Of a DNA stretch of 64,000 nt, positions 25,133-35,168 are shown in pieces. The DNA comes from Isoetes taiwanensis. Lineage: Eukaryota; Streptophyta; Lycopodiopsida; Isoetales; Isoetaceae. A program made the position numbers and the translations under genes. The notes below the pieces were generated by a model. That model had not been told where the DNA came from and did no database searches. It saw nothing but the letters and a program-made list of their open reading frames with translations. The stretch lies in NCBI GenBank assembly GCA_021234155.1, contig JAJEKV010000019.1, positions 21,300,613-21,364,612 on the forward strand, in the 5' to 3' direction. The stretch's first letter is position 1, and each line of letters starts with the position of its first letter.

Positions 25133-25579
25133 TGTTAGCCCTTTGGGCTAAACATATGTATGAGTGGCATAGGCCACATGTATTTATCACATTGGACCAC
25201 TTGATCTAGGGCCCAGATTTAGCCCACATATGTGGTAGGTGGCATAGGCCACATGTATTTGTCATATTGGACCCCACAATCTATGGCCCAGATTTAGCCT
25301 AGATCTGTGGACGGTGAGATGTCAGTTAGGGTTAGGGTTTTGCTCTACTATTTAGAGAGAGCATTTCCTCTCATTGTTGAGGCTTTTGCTCACGTTTTGG
25401 AGCACCTCCTTTTGGAGCATCAATATGATTCTGTTTTGTTCATTCTTTGCTTTGTTCTTGTTCTTGGAGTTTCTTCCCACCTTCTTTTGTTGATCCATGA
25501 GCATTTGTGGCAGCCTTGTGGCATCCGGCAGTCATGGACTGCTGCTGCAAGGTGATGCCAAGAACCCCAAACATCAACA
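25133..25579 (+). repeat. 5' LTR of the LARD-like element
   Basis: 447 bp, TG...CA ends. It differs from the 3' LTR at two visible positions: A versus G in CTTGATCTAGG, and T versus C in ATGATTCTG. It contains an internal direct repeat of about 75-bp period (GGCATAGGCCACATGTATTT at 25,166 and 25,241) in its left third. An 82-codon frame at 25,307 recurs in both LTRs and is not a gene I recognise. Confidence 0.95.
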
Positions 25580-25580
25580 C

Positions 25581-25598
25581 TGGCGCCGTTGCCGGGGT
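25581..25598 (+). promoter_or_regulatory. Primer-binding site, tRNA-Asp type
   Basis: TGGCGCCGTTGCCGGGG lies one base after the 5' LTR. It is complementary to the 3' end of plant tRNA-Asp (…CCCCGGCAACGGCGCCA), a primer used by many plant Ty3/Gypsy elements. Confidence 0.9.
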
Positions 25599-27299
25599 CT
25601 CTTGGGCTCATGATCATCCTCTTTGTTTTTATTTCAAGTATCTCCAAAAGTTTTTTTCAACAAAAATTTGATTTTACATCGACATTTGGGTTCTCATCTC
25701 TGTAATTGCCTGGTGTTCCGAAAGGGGCAAACCTGGTTTTTGGCCAGAATAAAGTAGCGTTACATTTTTTCTGGTGCCAATGCTGCTTCGGCAAACCTGC
25801 ATCATTTGCAAGGCATTTATTCTTCATCGACTTATATTCTCCCTCCGGCACAATCGTTTTGGCACAATACAGTTTTCTTTATGGAAATAAAGCTCTGTTC
25901 TTGAGCAACCCTTAAGCCTCCAAGCCTGTATTTTGAGGTGGAGATGCCCTACGGGTCTCCTGGTCTGCACATTTCCAGCCAATCAGCAAGGACGCTCACA
26001 TCTTCTGCATCTGAAATTCTTAGAAGATTATTGTTCAGATTATTTACAGAAGGTCAGTAGTTCGGCTAGCCTCCATCTATCTGCCAAGCAAATAAAACGG
26101 ACACGTCATTCTCAGTATGCTTATCTGCTACTCCGGAAACATTTACACATACAGCTCCAATTTTCTTTCCATACAGGATGCATCACAACCGCCTTCAGGG
26201 TCAGCAGATCTGCACAAGGCTTACAAATTTTTTGTGCAACATCAAAGTTCTTTAGAAAAAGCTTCCTTACGCTCTGTTATTCTGGACCGATATTTCACCA
26301 AGCTTCTTCAGGATATTTCTTTCCTCTGTTCATATCTTCTGCTCCGTCCACCTGCCAATCAGTTTTCTTCGTTGAGGTCTTTTCCTTCCCTCCGGTGCAG
26401 GGGTCTATTGTTACAACCTGATTTCGCTCCACAGCCTTGGCGTTATCTCTGTAAAAACAAGGGCATTAATTAGCCCTTTGGTTCAAACCGACACCATGGC
26501 GTTCTTGCACTGTCGGCCCATACACTGATCTGCTACTAGGCAGCTTCAAACGTTTCTGATCTGGTAATGGGCAGTTTCAAGGATGTTTGAGATTTTTTCC
26601 TTAGCCACAGCAAGCAACCGAGCCACAAAAACAAAGGAGGCCCAACGGCTCTTTCAGAATTTCTGGGCTCAAATACAAGGTCTCAGCCATATTCCAGGCG
26701 AATCGAATCAATTTCACCATCCCTTCTACCTGCAAAAGCACCAGAGGAATTTTTTAGCTCTGTTCTGAACTCCATCCGCAGAGCAAACCACGAATTAAGC
26801 GATTCTGGGACGGATAAATTCTTCAGCTCCAAGATCCTTTCTGGCATTTTCGAACCATTCAGGCACAAGAAGCCCAGCAATCATGGCCACACGCGCTTCG
26901 AAATTGTAGAGACAATTTTTGAGCTCAAGGTCCTCGGTTCCGCTCAACACAAGGAGATTTTTCAGCTATGCTTTCCAGACCAGCGGACCACATTCATATT
27001 TTCAGTTCCACTCGCGACATGATAGACATAGGGGCAAATCGTTCTGCCCTGCCCAAATTCCATTAACAACACCAGGCGAGTCTATGTTTTCAGTTCCATA
27101 TCAAATCGTCAAAGAAACAAGGCTGCTCGATCATTGCCGTCAAGAACATTCAGGCCATAAGCTTTTGCTTGCGGCCATAGCTGCACCATCAAGCCTTGCC
27201 CAGTATCAAATCACGCAAGGCATATTTGACCCATTGCTTCCGGCGTGGAAGGCATTTTCTCAAAATATGGTGACCTTCATGGCAAATCCAACAACTGCT

Positions 27300-28330
27300 A
27301 CCTCACGGCCATCACGGCGTGGCACAAATTCTCTCTTCATGTCTCTATCGTTACTCTATTCACATCCCTATTGCAGAACTTCGCCCACGGCCCATCACGG
27401 CGTGGCACAATTTCTCTTGTTGTAGCTCTGTTCAAGTCTCTAAGCCCACGGCCCCTCACGGCGTGGCACACTCCCTCTGTTAGATGACAAGCGTGGTTTC
27501 ACAGAGTCTCCACGACCTGTCTGCACCTTCACGGCCACAAAGCTACAAGAACGCAGCTCTCACCACGGCCCTGTAAGACTGTCCACGACAGCATGTCCAC
27601 GGCCTTCCACGGCGTGGGTCAAGATCAGAGCCCCCACGGCCCCTCACGGCGTGGATTCTCCACCGGCCATCACAGCGTGAACCACGGCCCCCACGGCGTG
27701 GCCTCAACATCAAAGACCTCATGGGCATGGCCTCTGCGTGACCCACGGCCCCCAGGCGTGGCCTCTCCGCCATGGCAACTTGTTACATCACAACATCAAA
27801 ACCCCACAGCCCATCCCCTTGGCGTGGAACATTCCTCTCCTGTCAAACACATTGTCCATGTTTTTTTTTTATGACATCTTTATGATTTTCTTTCGAGAGA
27901 GCATTCGACACTTAAATATTCTAGATGGCCTACATTTTTGGTGTTTTTCACCCCTTCTAAATATTGACGCCATTTTTTCATACCCGATATCTAGTCCTAC
28001 TCTTATGCTCTTGGAGGTAAAATATCATGCAACTATGACTTCAAACATCACGGCCCAACGGCGTGAGTTCAACAATCTGTCACGGCCCCTCAAGGCGTGA
28101 TTTCAAGCACAACTTTCAATCAACTTTTGACGCAAGAAGTATCTGGAGCATATGTTTTGGCATAATTTGGGGGACGCCTCATCTTTTGCCCGATTCTTAG
28201 ATCTGCTTTGCACCTTTCTACCAATAAATATCAAGTTCCTACAATGGCGTGAAGATGAATTCTGCCTTCTGCCCCTTCGTACATCAACCTCACACGGCCA
28301 CATGGCGTGTCAACTTTTTCAAGTTCAACA
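27300..28330. repeat. CACGGC / GGCGTGG repeat field inside the LARD
   Basis: Phrases of the form CCCACGGCCCNTCACGGCGTGG recur many times between 27,300 and 27,830, then more sparsely at 28,050-28,100 and 28,290-28,310. Spacing is irregular (about 25-75 bp). Each pair CACGGCC...GGCGTGG is itself an imperfect inverted repeat, so the RNA could fold into serial short hairpins. Confidence 0.7.
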
Positions 28331-28369
28331 TTTTGCTCAACCTCATCCGTCCATAATACATGGCGGTTG

Positions 28370-28660
28370 AGCCTCTTTCAAGTTCAACAAATGGCATGAA
28401 GATGAATTTTGCCTTCCGCCCCTTCCATTTCAACTCCTTCAAGTTCAACTATCTGCTCAAACTCTTTCAAGTTCAACAAATGGCGTGAAGATGACTCAGG
28501 GCCTTCCGCTCCTTCAATCACATATGTTTCAACTCCTTGTTTCAACTTTTCAAGTTCAACACTGGCGTGAAGATGACTTAGGACCTTTCCGCCCCTTCAA
28601 TCACTTATGTTTCAACTCCTTGTTTCCACTTTTCAAGTTCAACACTTAGGACCTTTCGCC
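28370..28660. repeat. Second internal repeat field (TTTCAAGTTCAACA ... CTTCCGCCCCTTC)
   Basis: The phrases TTTCAAGTTCAACA, ATGGCGTGAAGATGACT and CCTTCCGCCCCTTCAATCAC recur three to five times with indels. This is local tandem growth in the element's 3' interior. A further short direct repeat, AGAAGTGGTGACAGCCTTCTC, occurs at about 28,753 and 28,827. Confidence 0.65.
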
Positions 28661-28987
28661 CCTTCAACAATTTTTCTTTCCAAATTTTTGTTCCACTCAT
28701 TACAAGACACTTTGATTGGCGCATGTATTCGGAGCTAAGTGGCAAGCTCTATGAGAAGTGGTGACAGCCTTCTCAACATTAGATTCGACTTCTATGGAAT
28801 TAAAGGAGCTTGTGGCAAGCTCAAGAGAAGTGGTGACAGCCTTCTCAACCTCTCATGATTTTTGTACTTCATCGACATTGGCATTTTTGGGTCAAGACTT
28901 CGGCGACATTCTCATTATTTCCCCTCACTTTGGACACTGTTGTAAATGTTTAACCTGTTGTTATAAAGGTTCTACATAGTTTGGTGT

Positions 28988-29000
28988 GGTGGGGGGGGAG
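28988..29000 (+). promoter_or_regulatory. Polypurine tract of the LARD
   Basis: GGTGGGGGGGGAG directly abuts the TG of the 3' LTR, the place where the plus-strand primer is expected. One T interrupts the purines. Confidence 0.8.
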
Positions 29001-29447
29001 TGTTAGCCCTTTGGGCTAAACATATGTATGAGTGGCATAGGCCACATGTATTTATCACATTGGACCACTTGGTCTAGGGCCCAGATTTAGCCCACATATG
29101 TGGTAGGTGGCATAGGCCACATGTATTTGTCATATTGGACCCCACAATCTATGGCCCAGATTTAGCCTAGATCTGTGGACGGTGAGATGTCAGTTAGGGT
29201 TAGGGTTTTGCTCTACTATTTAGAGAGAGCATTTCCTCTCATTGTTGAGGCTTTTGCTCACGTTTTGGAGCACCTCCTTTTGGAGCATCAATATGACTCT
29301 GTTTTGTTCATTCTTTGCTTTGTTCTTGTTCTTGGAGTTTCTTCCCACCTTCTTTTGTTGATCCATGAGCATTTGTGGCAGCCTTGTGGCATCCGGCAGT
29401 CATGGACTGCTGCTGCAAGGTGATGCCAAGAACCCCAAACATCAACA
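29001..29447 (+). repeat. 3' LTR of the LARD-like element
   Basis: 447 bp, same ends as the 5' LTR and identical except at two sites. It is followed by the target duplication ATCGA. Confidence 0.95.
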
Positions 29448-29452
29448 ATCGA

Positions 29453-30010
29453 GGAAAGGAAATTCCATAGCTACAAAATGAGCCAAGTGCTCAAGAGAAC
29501 AAAACTGACTCTCCCAAAGCAAATCTGTTCTAGTTACCATAGCTTCGCCAGAGAAAACTGGATTTGCACTTCCGAAATACAGAGATTGCACCGTCCATAG
29601 CTGCCCCTGTTTCATAGACAATTTGCGCAAATAATTTGAAGATGTGGCCTAGGATAATTCCACCAATGAAGCCGCTGACAACAGACATTAGGCTGCATTG
29701 AGCATTCTCGAATCCCTTCAATGGAGAACATTTTGCAATATTTGCAATATTAGTCCGTCAATTCTATGAAAATCACTCAAAAATCCTAGAAAAAGAATAA
29801 AAGAAGGAAACATACCGCAAAGAAAATGCCGAAGAGTGCAGATGGTATTAAGCGGCCTGGATGGCTAATGTCCACATGCAGTGAACTTGCTTCATCATTG
29901 GCTGAAACATGAACATAGTGAACCTGATGATTCCACTTCAGGGCCCTTATGCCAGGATCTCCACATCTGTAATAGTGTGTAGTCTCTGTTATTAGGCCTG
30001 CAAAAAACTA
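29453..30010 (-). other. Exon-like stretches of an unrecognised minus-strand gene
   Basis: Two stretches read like exons on the minus strand. At about 30,000-29,815 a frame includes THYYRCGDPGIRALKWNH and SLHVDISHPGRLIPSALFG and ends at GCG followed by GTATGT, a good donor. At about 29,721-29,530 a frame includes SVVSGFIGGIILGHIFKLF, a hydrophobic probable membrane segment. I do not recognise the family. The LARD inserted at the left edge of this region, so a gene may have been interrupted here or has the element in an intron. Confidence 0.35.
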
Positions 30011-31540
30011 TAAACATTGTTTGGAGAAAGAGCCATTGCATTCATGTTGTTTTAATCTAAAACAACTGTTCAAATGTGAGTGCATGCAAATATACATGTC
30101 TGTGATCTTCACATGGCGAATAATTCAGAGTTATAATTGTTGGGCCATTCATATGGATATAACTGACTATACACAGAGGACTCCATTGTGGCGACATATC
30201 TCATCATTTTTTACAAGCACCATAAGACACAATACTCCTGACTTTCTTGGGATCTAGAAGAGCTGTATTTGAGAATCTCCTGCACACGTGCACATGCAGA
30301 TTGAGCAATCAGAATAAGTTCTAACACGATCAGCACATCCAAAACATGCCGTAGCTGGAAGTTCACTGAAATCTACACTATAAGCAAGATTCGGTACTTG
30401 ACACTCTTGAAATAGCACAGCAGCCAAAAGATGGGCATCTTACATTATTAAAGAAAATGCTTTATAAATATTTTGTAAAACTTACTGAGATAGAGATGAC
30501 TGCAGATAAATGTCTGCAAAATCTCTACCATCCGCTGGTCAGCTGCACCAGAGCTGATATCATCCAAGGAGCAGGATTATCTCCATACATAATTTCGGGA
30601 TTTCCAGGAACCTACATACCGTATGTGATAATAAGGTTTGCTAGTTCATGAAACCCTATGTTTATAACATATAGTTTCAATGGTTTATGGGGTGTATTGT
30701 AGAAAAATGCGTATACAAATAGGGCCTAAAGGAATCTTTAGGATTTCTCGTTTTTCTCATTGGGTTAGATTTAGTAGTCTTAGTTTAGATTTAGTAAGTT
30801 AGGTTTAGCAGGAGCGGATGAATTGGAAAGAAAAGGGCAGGCATGCAGATGCGGCTACGGCTGAATCGGAAATAGAAAGGGAAGATCCTGAAGCAGATGC
30901 AGACCGATTTGTTGGGTTAACTGCTATTCTTATTTCATCTCATGGTCATGCTAGAGCAGACACCGAATCCAGGGGCGGCCGAGATGTGGATAAGGTAGGG
31001 CGATGGCATGAAGATGGAGTTCAGTTAGGGAAAGTAAAGAAAGCAGGTTTCTTGTCTTATTTCCCTGTGTATTTGTAACAGTGTCGGGCCCAAGGCCTAG
31101 GTGCATGTCAAATTCTTGGATTAGCATATGCTATACAGTACCGAGGGAAAAAACATATGGTCTTCAAGCAAAGCATGTTGTGACAATTATGTGTTCAGCA
31201 AAGGATATTGTATGATTCAGTTTTCATTGCATTGACTTCATATCAGATATTTTAGGAGTGAAAACGCTGCAACTGATTGTGTATTTGGAAAGCCTGATTA
31301 ATTTCTGGAAAGTAGACTCTGTGGCAATGGATTGTTTGTGAAGGAAACCATTGATAGGTGTTGTGCATCAGGAAAAGCCATAAAAATTATAAAGAAGGAT
31401 GTGGAAACTGTATATGGATTGCAGGTAAAAGTGCTTCTCATTGTTGAAAACCAGATTTGTGTGTCATATGCATGCTTGTGGAAGAAAGAACTATAAAACT
31501 TTTGGGACAAAGAATGTGTGATTGCATGCGCATGGGATTG
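30010..31540. other. No recognised gene
   Basis: Short frames only. GATTTAGTAGTCTTAGTTTAGATTTAGTAAG at about 30,770 is a small internal duplication. The 86-codon frame at 30,818 (+) is charged and without a known domain. Confidence 0.3.
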
Positions 31541-31543
31541 GAG

Positions 31544-31574
31544 CTGCGCATTGCGCAGGGGGTTCGAATCCCCC
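31544..31574 (+). other. tRNA-like fragment: two adjacent perfect hairpins with a B-box
   Basis: CTGCGC-ATT-GCGCAG (31,544-31,558) is followed at once by GGGGG-TTCGAAT-CCCCC (31,558-31,574). The second is a perfect T-arm and matches the Pol III B box GGTTCGANTCC. I could not fold a full cloverleaf or find an A box, so this is at most a tRNA-derived fragment or SINE piece. Confidence 0.35.
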
Positions 31575-31599
31575 AGTCTGTTGTTCGTTGCTTCATTTT

Positions 31600-32250
31600 G
31601 CTTGCAGGTGCAGCCATGTTTCTAAGGAAGGCAGTGTCAAACAACTGGGTGGCGCAACTTCTTGTGGGGCGGATTGGGGGCCGCAAGCTTCTTTGTGGAG
31701 ATCATTTTGTAGCGTCTGCCACAAGTTTGAGCACGCCAAGATAGAATCCTTATCTTTATCCTTCCATCTATTACGAGGTTACAATCTATTTTAGGCTTGT
31801 TTCTATTATGGAGCCAATGTCATATTGGAATGTTTATCAATGGTTGTCAATCGCCTTTAAGAATAAGGCCACATAAGCATTTGACCCCAGCCCTTGCTGA
31901 AGTGTACGCATGGGATGTTCCTAGAGAGAATATCCCAGAGAATATTCCCCCATCCAACGTTGAGGGGATGACTAGAGACTCCATCAACGCAGCCGAGTTA
32001 AGGTACTGGAAGACGATGGAACCTGCATAAGACATGATGAGCAATCAGAAATACTTCGAAGAAGAAAGCATATTTTATCCAGCAGACCAGAGGCATGTAA
32101 GCTCCACATACCATAGCATCCAGCATAGCCATTTGTATTTTGGCCTAAAGTGTTTCATTTAAATCACTGAGGAAATGGAGTAAAGCAGTTGCACCATGAA
32201 GATTGTACCTTTGATTTCCTTTGTGGGAAAAAGTAGGTCATGCAAGCTCT
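31600..32250. other. No recognised gene
   Basis: Short frames in both strands without a known domain. This lies downstream of the minus-strand subtilase fragment and shows no later subtilase exons (no GTS-containing or DTG-type block seen). Confidence 0.3.
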
Positions 32251-32269
32251 AGTCACACCTCTCCACATA

Positions 32270-32598
32270 CCACAGCATTCGCAATAGCAATTTCTGATCT
32301 CAAGGATTTAAAAGACACCCCATGCAATGCAAACTGAGTTTCCAATGGCAAGACAATCACGCCAGCAACAGATCCATTGATACTGCACAAATCCAAAAAT
32401 ATAAGACTCGATTCTTGCATGCCTGTGAATGAGATTCTTGCAGAGCCTGTGAATGAGAGTGGAGGCATACCAAGGCTCGTGGCTATCAAAATGAGAAGGC
32501 ATCGCAGATTTATCCATATGGACAATGTAGCTTCTGCCGGCGTCATTAGCATGAACTGCAAGCAAAAAGAAGAGCAACACGTCGAGCAGCATAGCCAT
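32270..32598 (-). pseudogene. Subtilisin-like serine protease, N-terminal fragment (signal peptide + I9 propeptide)
   Basis: From an ATG at 32,598 the frame reads MAMLLDVLLFFLLAVHAN, a typical signal peptide, then SYIVHMDKSAMPSHF and HEPWYAST. This is the start of the inhibitor-I9 propeptide of plant subtilases, which are secreted serine proteases. Beyond about 32,455 the expected propeptide sequence continues only in another frame as RVLYFWICAV and then meets stops. None of the catalytic domain (Asp, His, Asn, Ser blocks) is present in the window. It is therefore a 5' gene fragment, possibly carried next to the LTR-like repeat that begins at about 32,690. Confidence 0.75.
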
Positions 32599-32684
32599 AG
32601 CCGAAGCCGGAGTCCTGAAGGGGGGTTCGGGCGGCAACAGGGCTGACCGCCAATTTATTGGCAACAGCCAGTTGGAGCAGTCAC

Positions 32685-34198
32685 CAGCATATACCAGCAT
32701 ATACATGGATATGCCATAAACCCACATAAACGAGGGTTTGCCCCCTAGGGGGCAACCCAAAAAATACTGAATATAATAAGATAAAAGGGGAAGCATGAAG
32801 TGGACATGCTTGAATTGTGCTGGGATTGAGCAGAGAGCATTCACAAGGTAAGTCCAGGTGCAGTTGCAGGAGATTGGAGAAATACAAAGTAAGAAAATAT
32901 GTAGAAACTTGTTGTTTGAAATTAACGTATTAATAATTTGAATATCAGATAATTATATGGGCTTGCTCCTTAAGATGGGGCTAGCCTAAGAAGCAGTTGA
33001 AGGTGATATAGGCAGTTGCGGTCAGAAGACCTTACGCATTTTCAAGCTGGAAATCTGTAATTGGAGGTTCCACTTTGCATGTGAGAAATAATTGATTAGC
33101 TATGGAAATTTAATATTAAAACTATAAAACCATAGCTAAGGGTCTTAAATAAATAATGTTGGGAAGTTAGTTCTGCATCGATTTTGTAGCAGTTATTTGA
33201 GCACGCTGCATCGACAAGTGGGTTGCTGTTAAGATTTCGTCACTGAAACTGCTATTCCAATATGGGCAGGTTGTATGGGCAACCTTGGCAAGGGTATAGT
33301 TTAGACACTTGTCTAGAAAATATTTTAAGGAACATTACATGTTGTTGTCTGCTTGGTGTTTATTTATGTATTTGGATCCTCCGGGGTCGGACTTCTAGGT
33401 TCGGTGGCCTAGGTTGCTCCGGCATGAATCATGTTCCATGTTCTTTGTATTTGTGCTCTGTGACACCGGGCATTAGTTCTCCTGGCTGGGATTGCTACGC
33501 CAGTCAACTCTTGTGAACTCTCATGGTAAGAGGTCCTCCAGTGTCAGACGTGGGCTGAGAGGGTATGCGCATACTAGGTTCACCCCACCACCTCGCTACA
33601 GGGCTTAGAATGTAAGCTGGCTGGGCGTTATCCTGCTAACGGGGCATGTATGTAGGCTGGCTGAGCTACTCGTTGTCCCGGAGTTTGTTCATGATGGTTT
33701 GGTACTTTAGTTATGTTCTTTTCTCTGGATGTTCATGATGTTTACTTTGTTATCATCGTCTAGCAGTGCACCATAGGTTCTTGTGTCTTGAGTTGTTTAT
33801 GTTCTTGTTATCCAAGATTCCAGAGTGTTTCCATGTATGCAGAGGCAGTTATGGGATTCCCACTTAGTCACGAGGACTAACCCCTTTGAGTGCATGCAGT
33901 GATTGAGCAAGGTGGTGCCCGGGCCAGTAGCAGTGATACTGTGACTTTGGAGTTTTCTAGAAGCTGAATCTTAGCTTTGGTTTTGAATAAATCTATTATG
34001 GATGTATTTCTCTTGAACTATAATACAATAGTTGGATATTAGTTATACATAAGAAGGGAATCATTCTCCATTATTTATTGGAAGATTAAATTCTTCACCA
34101 ACATAGTTGATTAAAGTTTTCATAACAATATAGATCTAGCCTTAAGTATAGACAAGATCCTGAGTTGCCAGGAGGGTCAACTCGGCAGGCTTGTTACA
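32685..34198 (+). repeat. LTR-like repeat, intact copy (right end of an LTR)
   Basis: The left part (to about 33,124) matches 43,005-43,464 and the right part (33,124-34,198) matches 51,825-52,985, both at high similarity. It ends CTTGTTACA, and a PBS-like TGGCATCAGAGCC follows after two bases, so this is the 3' portion of an LTR. It holds a CCCCCTAGGGGG palindrome near its start. No coding capacity was recognised. Frames such as 33,262 (+, 84 codons) recur in the other copy but have no domain. Confidence 0.75.
32734..32758. repeat. Palindrome GGGTTTGCCCCCTAGGGGGCAACCC
   Basis: A near-perfect palindrome centred on CCTAGG. The same unit lies at 43,075-43,099 and, inverted, at 4,415-4,439. Confidence 0.8.
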
Positions 34199-34200
34199 GT

Positions 34201-34213
34201 TGGCATCAGAGCC
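34201..34213 (+). promoter_or_regulatory. Primer-binding site, initiator-tRNA-Met type
   Basis: TGGCATCAGAGCC, two bases after the LTR end TTACA, is one substitution from the plant iMet PBS TGGTATCAGAGCC. It marks the start of the internal region of an LTR element. Confidence 0.7.
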
Positions 34214-34431
34214 AAGTTGGATCTTTGGGTGATGATATTTATTTACATATTACAGGTTGGATCCTTAGCTACTCGTGGTATGCTCAGTAAGATGGATAGC
34301 AGTTATACTTCTAAGGTGAAGTTTTGATTTGAGTTAAAGTTGTGCTACATTTGAGACATTTGAATCATAGAATGCTTCAGTATACCCATAGTGACCCATG
34401 AGGACATGGGTTAAATTTTAGAAGGAGAGAC
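34214..34431 (+). other. Very short internal region with polypurine tract
   Basis: Only about 220 bp separate the PBS from AGAAGGAGAGAC (34,420-34,431), a purine tract directly before the next LTR start. No coding sequence fits here. Either the element is TRIM-like or its interior was deleted. Confidence 0.55.
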
Positions 34432-35079
34432 TGTAACGATCCTGGCCACTTGACGGGCCAGTATACGTACTCATGTGCGTATATGCATGCTTGACATGCA
34501 TGCAAGGTAGAACATGCATGGAAGATGGAACATGCATGCAAGATAGGACATGCATGCAACATGGAGAGCATATAAGCAAGAGTTATTTTTGGAGAGCTTA
34601 GTGGGAATTGAAGACGTGAAGGTTTTTGCAAGAGAAGACAAACTGGAGCATGAAGGCAAAGAAGGATTGCACTGGGAGGATTGACGGATCAAGTGAGGAT
34701 GCCAGAGCTTGGGAACGGCATCAAATATTCTTCTATCAGGTGGGGTTTGGTTCCAATAAACTGGATTCCATAAGATTGCATAGGCTGCCAGGAATGGATT
34801 CGATTTGCACATGCTGCTGTGCTATTGTTAAAATTGTGGGCTGATAAGAAATTATGTGGATAAGATTGCTACGAGAAGGTCTAGAGTAAGCCAAAAGTAA
34901 CCATGATGAATCTGACTGTTAAGCATGGGCTGCAACAACGGTTTTTCCCTGCAATGTAGTCGTCACAGAAGGAGCTAGAACTTTTGGAGGCATCCTAATA
35001 TGACATGGAACAGACCAATTTGGCATGCTAATGGGCCGAAATGAAGGAATCAAGACAAATTTAATTGAACTAGGGGTCC
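34432..35079 (+). repeat. LTR-like repeat, copy 2 (TGTAACGATCC family), left end of a 3' LTR
   Basis: Starts TGTAACGATCCTGGCCAC directly after a polypurine tract. It matches 21,153-21,758 closely and shares its CATGCATG cluster (34,482-34,562). Its continuation is interrupted about 90 bp further on by the TTAA-flanked element. With the LTR right end at 32.7-34.2 kb it can be read as two halves of one long LTR type, but no single complete copy exists here to prove it. Confidence 0.6.
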
Positions 35080-35168
35080 GGATTTCAGATCAGAAATAGG
35101 TTCTCGTTGGTTTCTTGTTTTATGTTGTTAATTAATTTGTTGAATGTTAATATTTTGTTGGTTGTATA

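Larger units (their letters stand above)
25128..29452 (+). mobile_element. Young non-autonomous LTR retrotransposon (LARD-like), 4,315 bp, with TSD
   Basis: Two 447-bp direct repeats (25,133-25,579 and 29,001-29,447) start TGTTAGCC and end ATCAACA. The target duplication ATCGA stands at 25,128-25,132 and again at 29,448-29,452. A PBS follows the 5' LTR after one base, and the purine tract GGTGGGGGGGGAG precedes the 3' LTR. The 3.4-kb interior has no recognisable gag, protease, RT, RNase H or integrase. It is built partly of repeated CACGGC...GCGTGG phrases, so movement would need enzymes in trans. The LTRs differ at only two positions, implying recent insertion. The tRNA-Asp-type PBS is common in plant Ty3/Gypsy elements, so that is the probable helper lineage (inference). 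Confidence 0.95.

Noticed and set aside
25307-25555. 82-codon frame, identical in both LTRs, as a gene
   Set aside because: It is duplicated because the LTR is duplicated; no start context, domain or homologue that I recognise.
26100-27425. 162- and 168-codon frames in the LARD interior as gag remnants
   Set aside because: No CCHC knuckle, protease or RT motif; composition fits chance openness.
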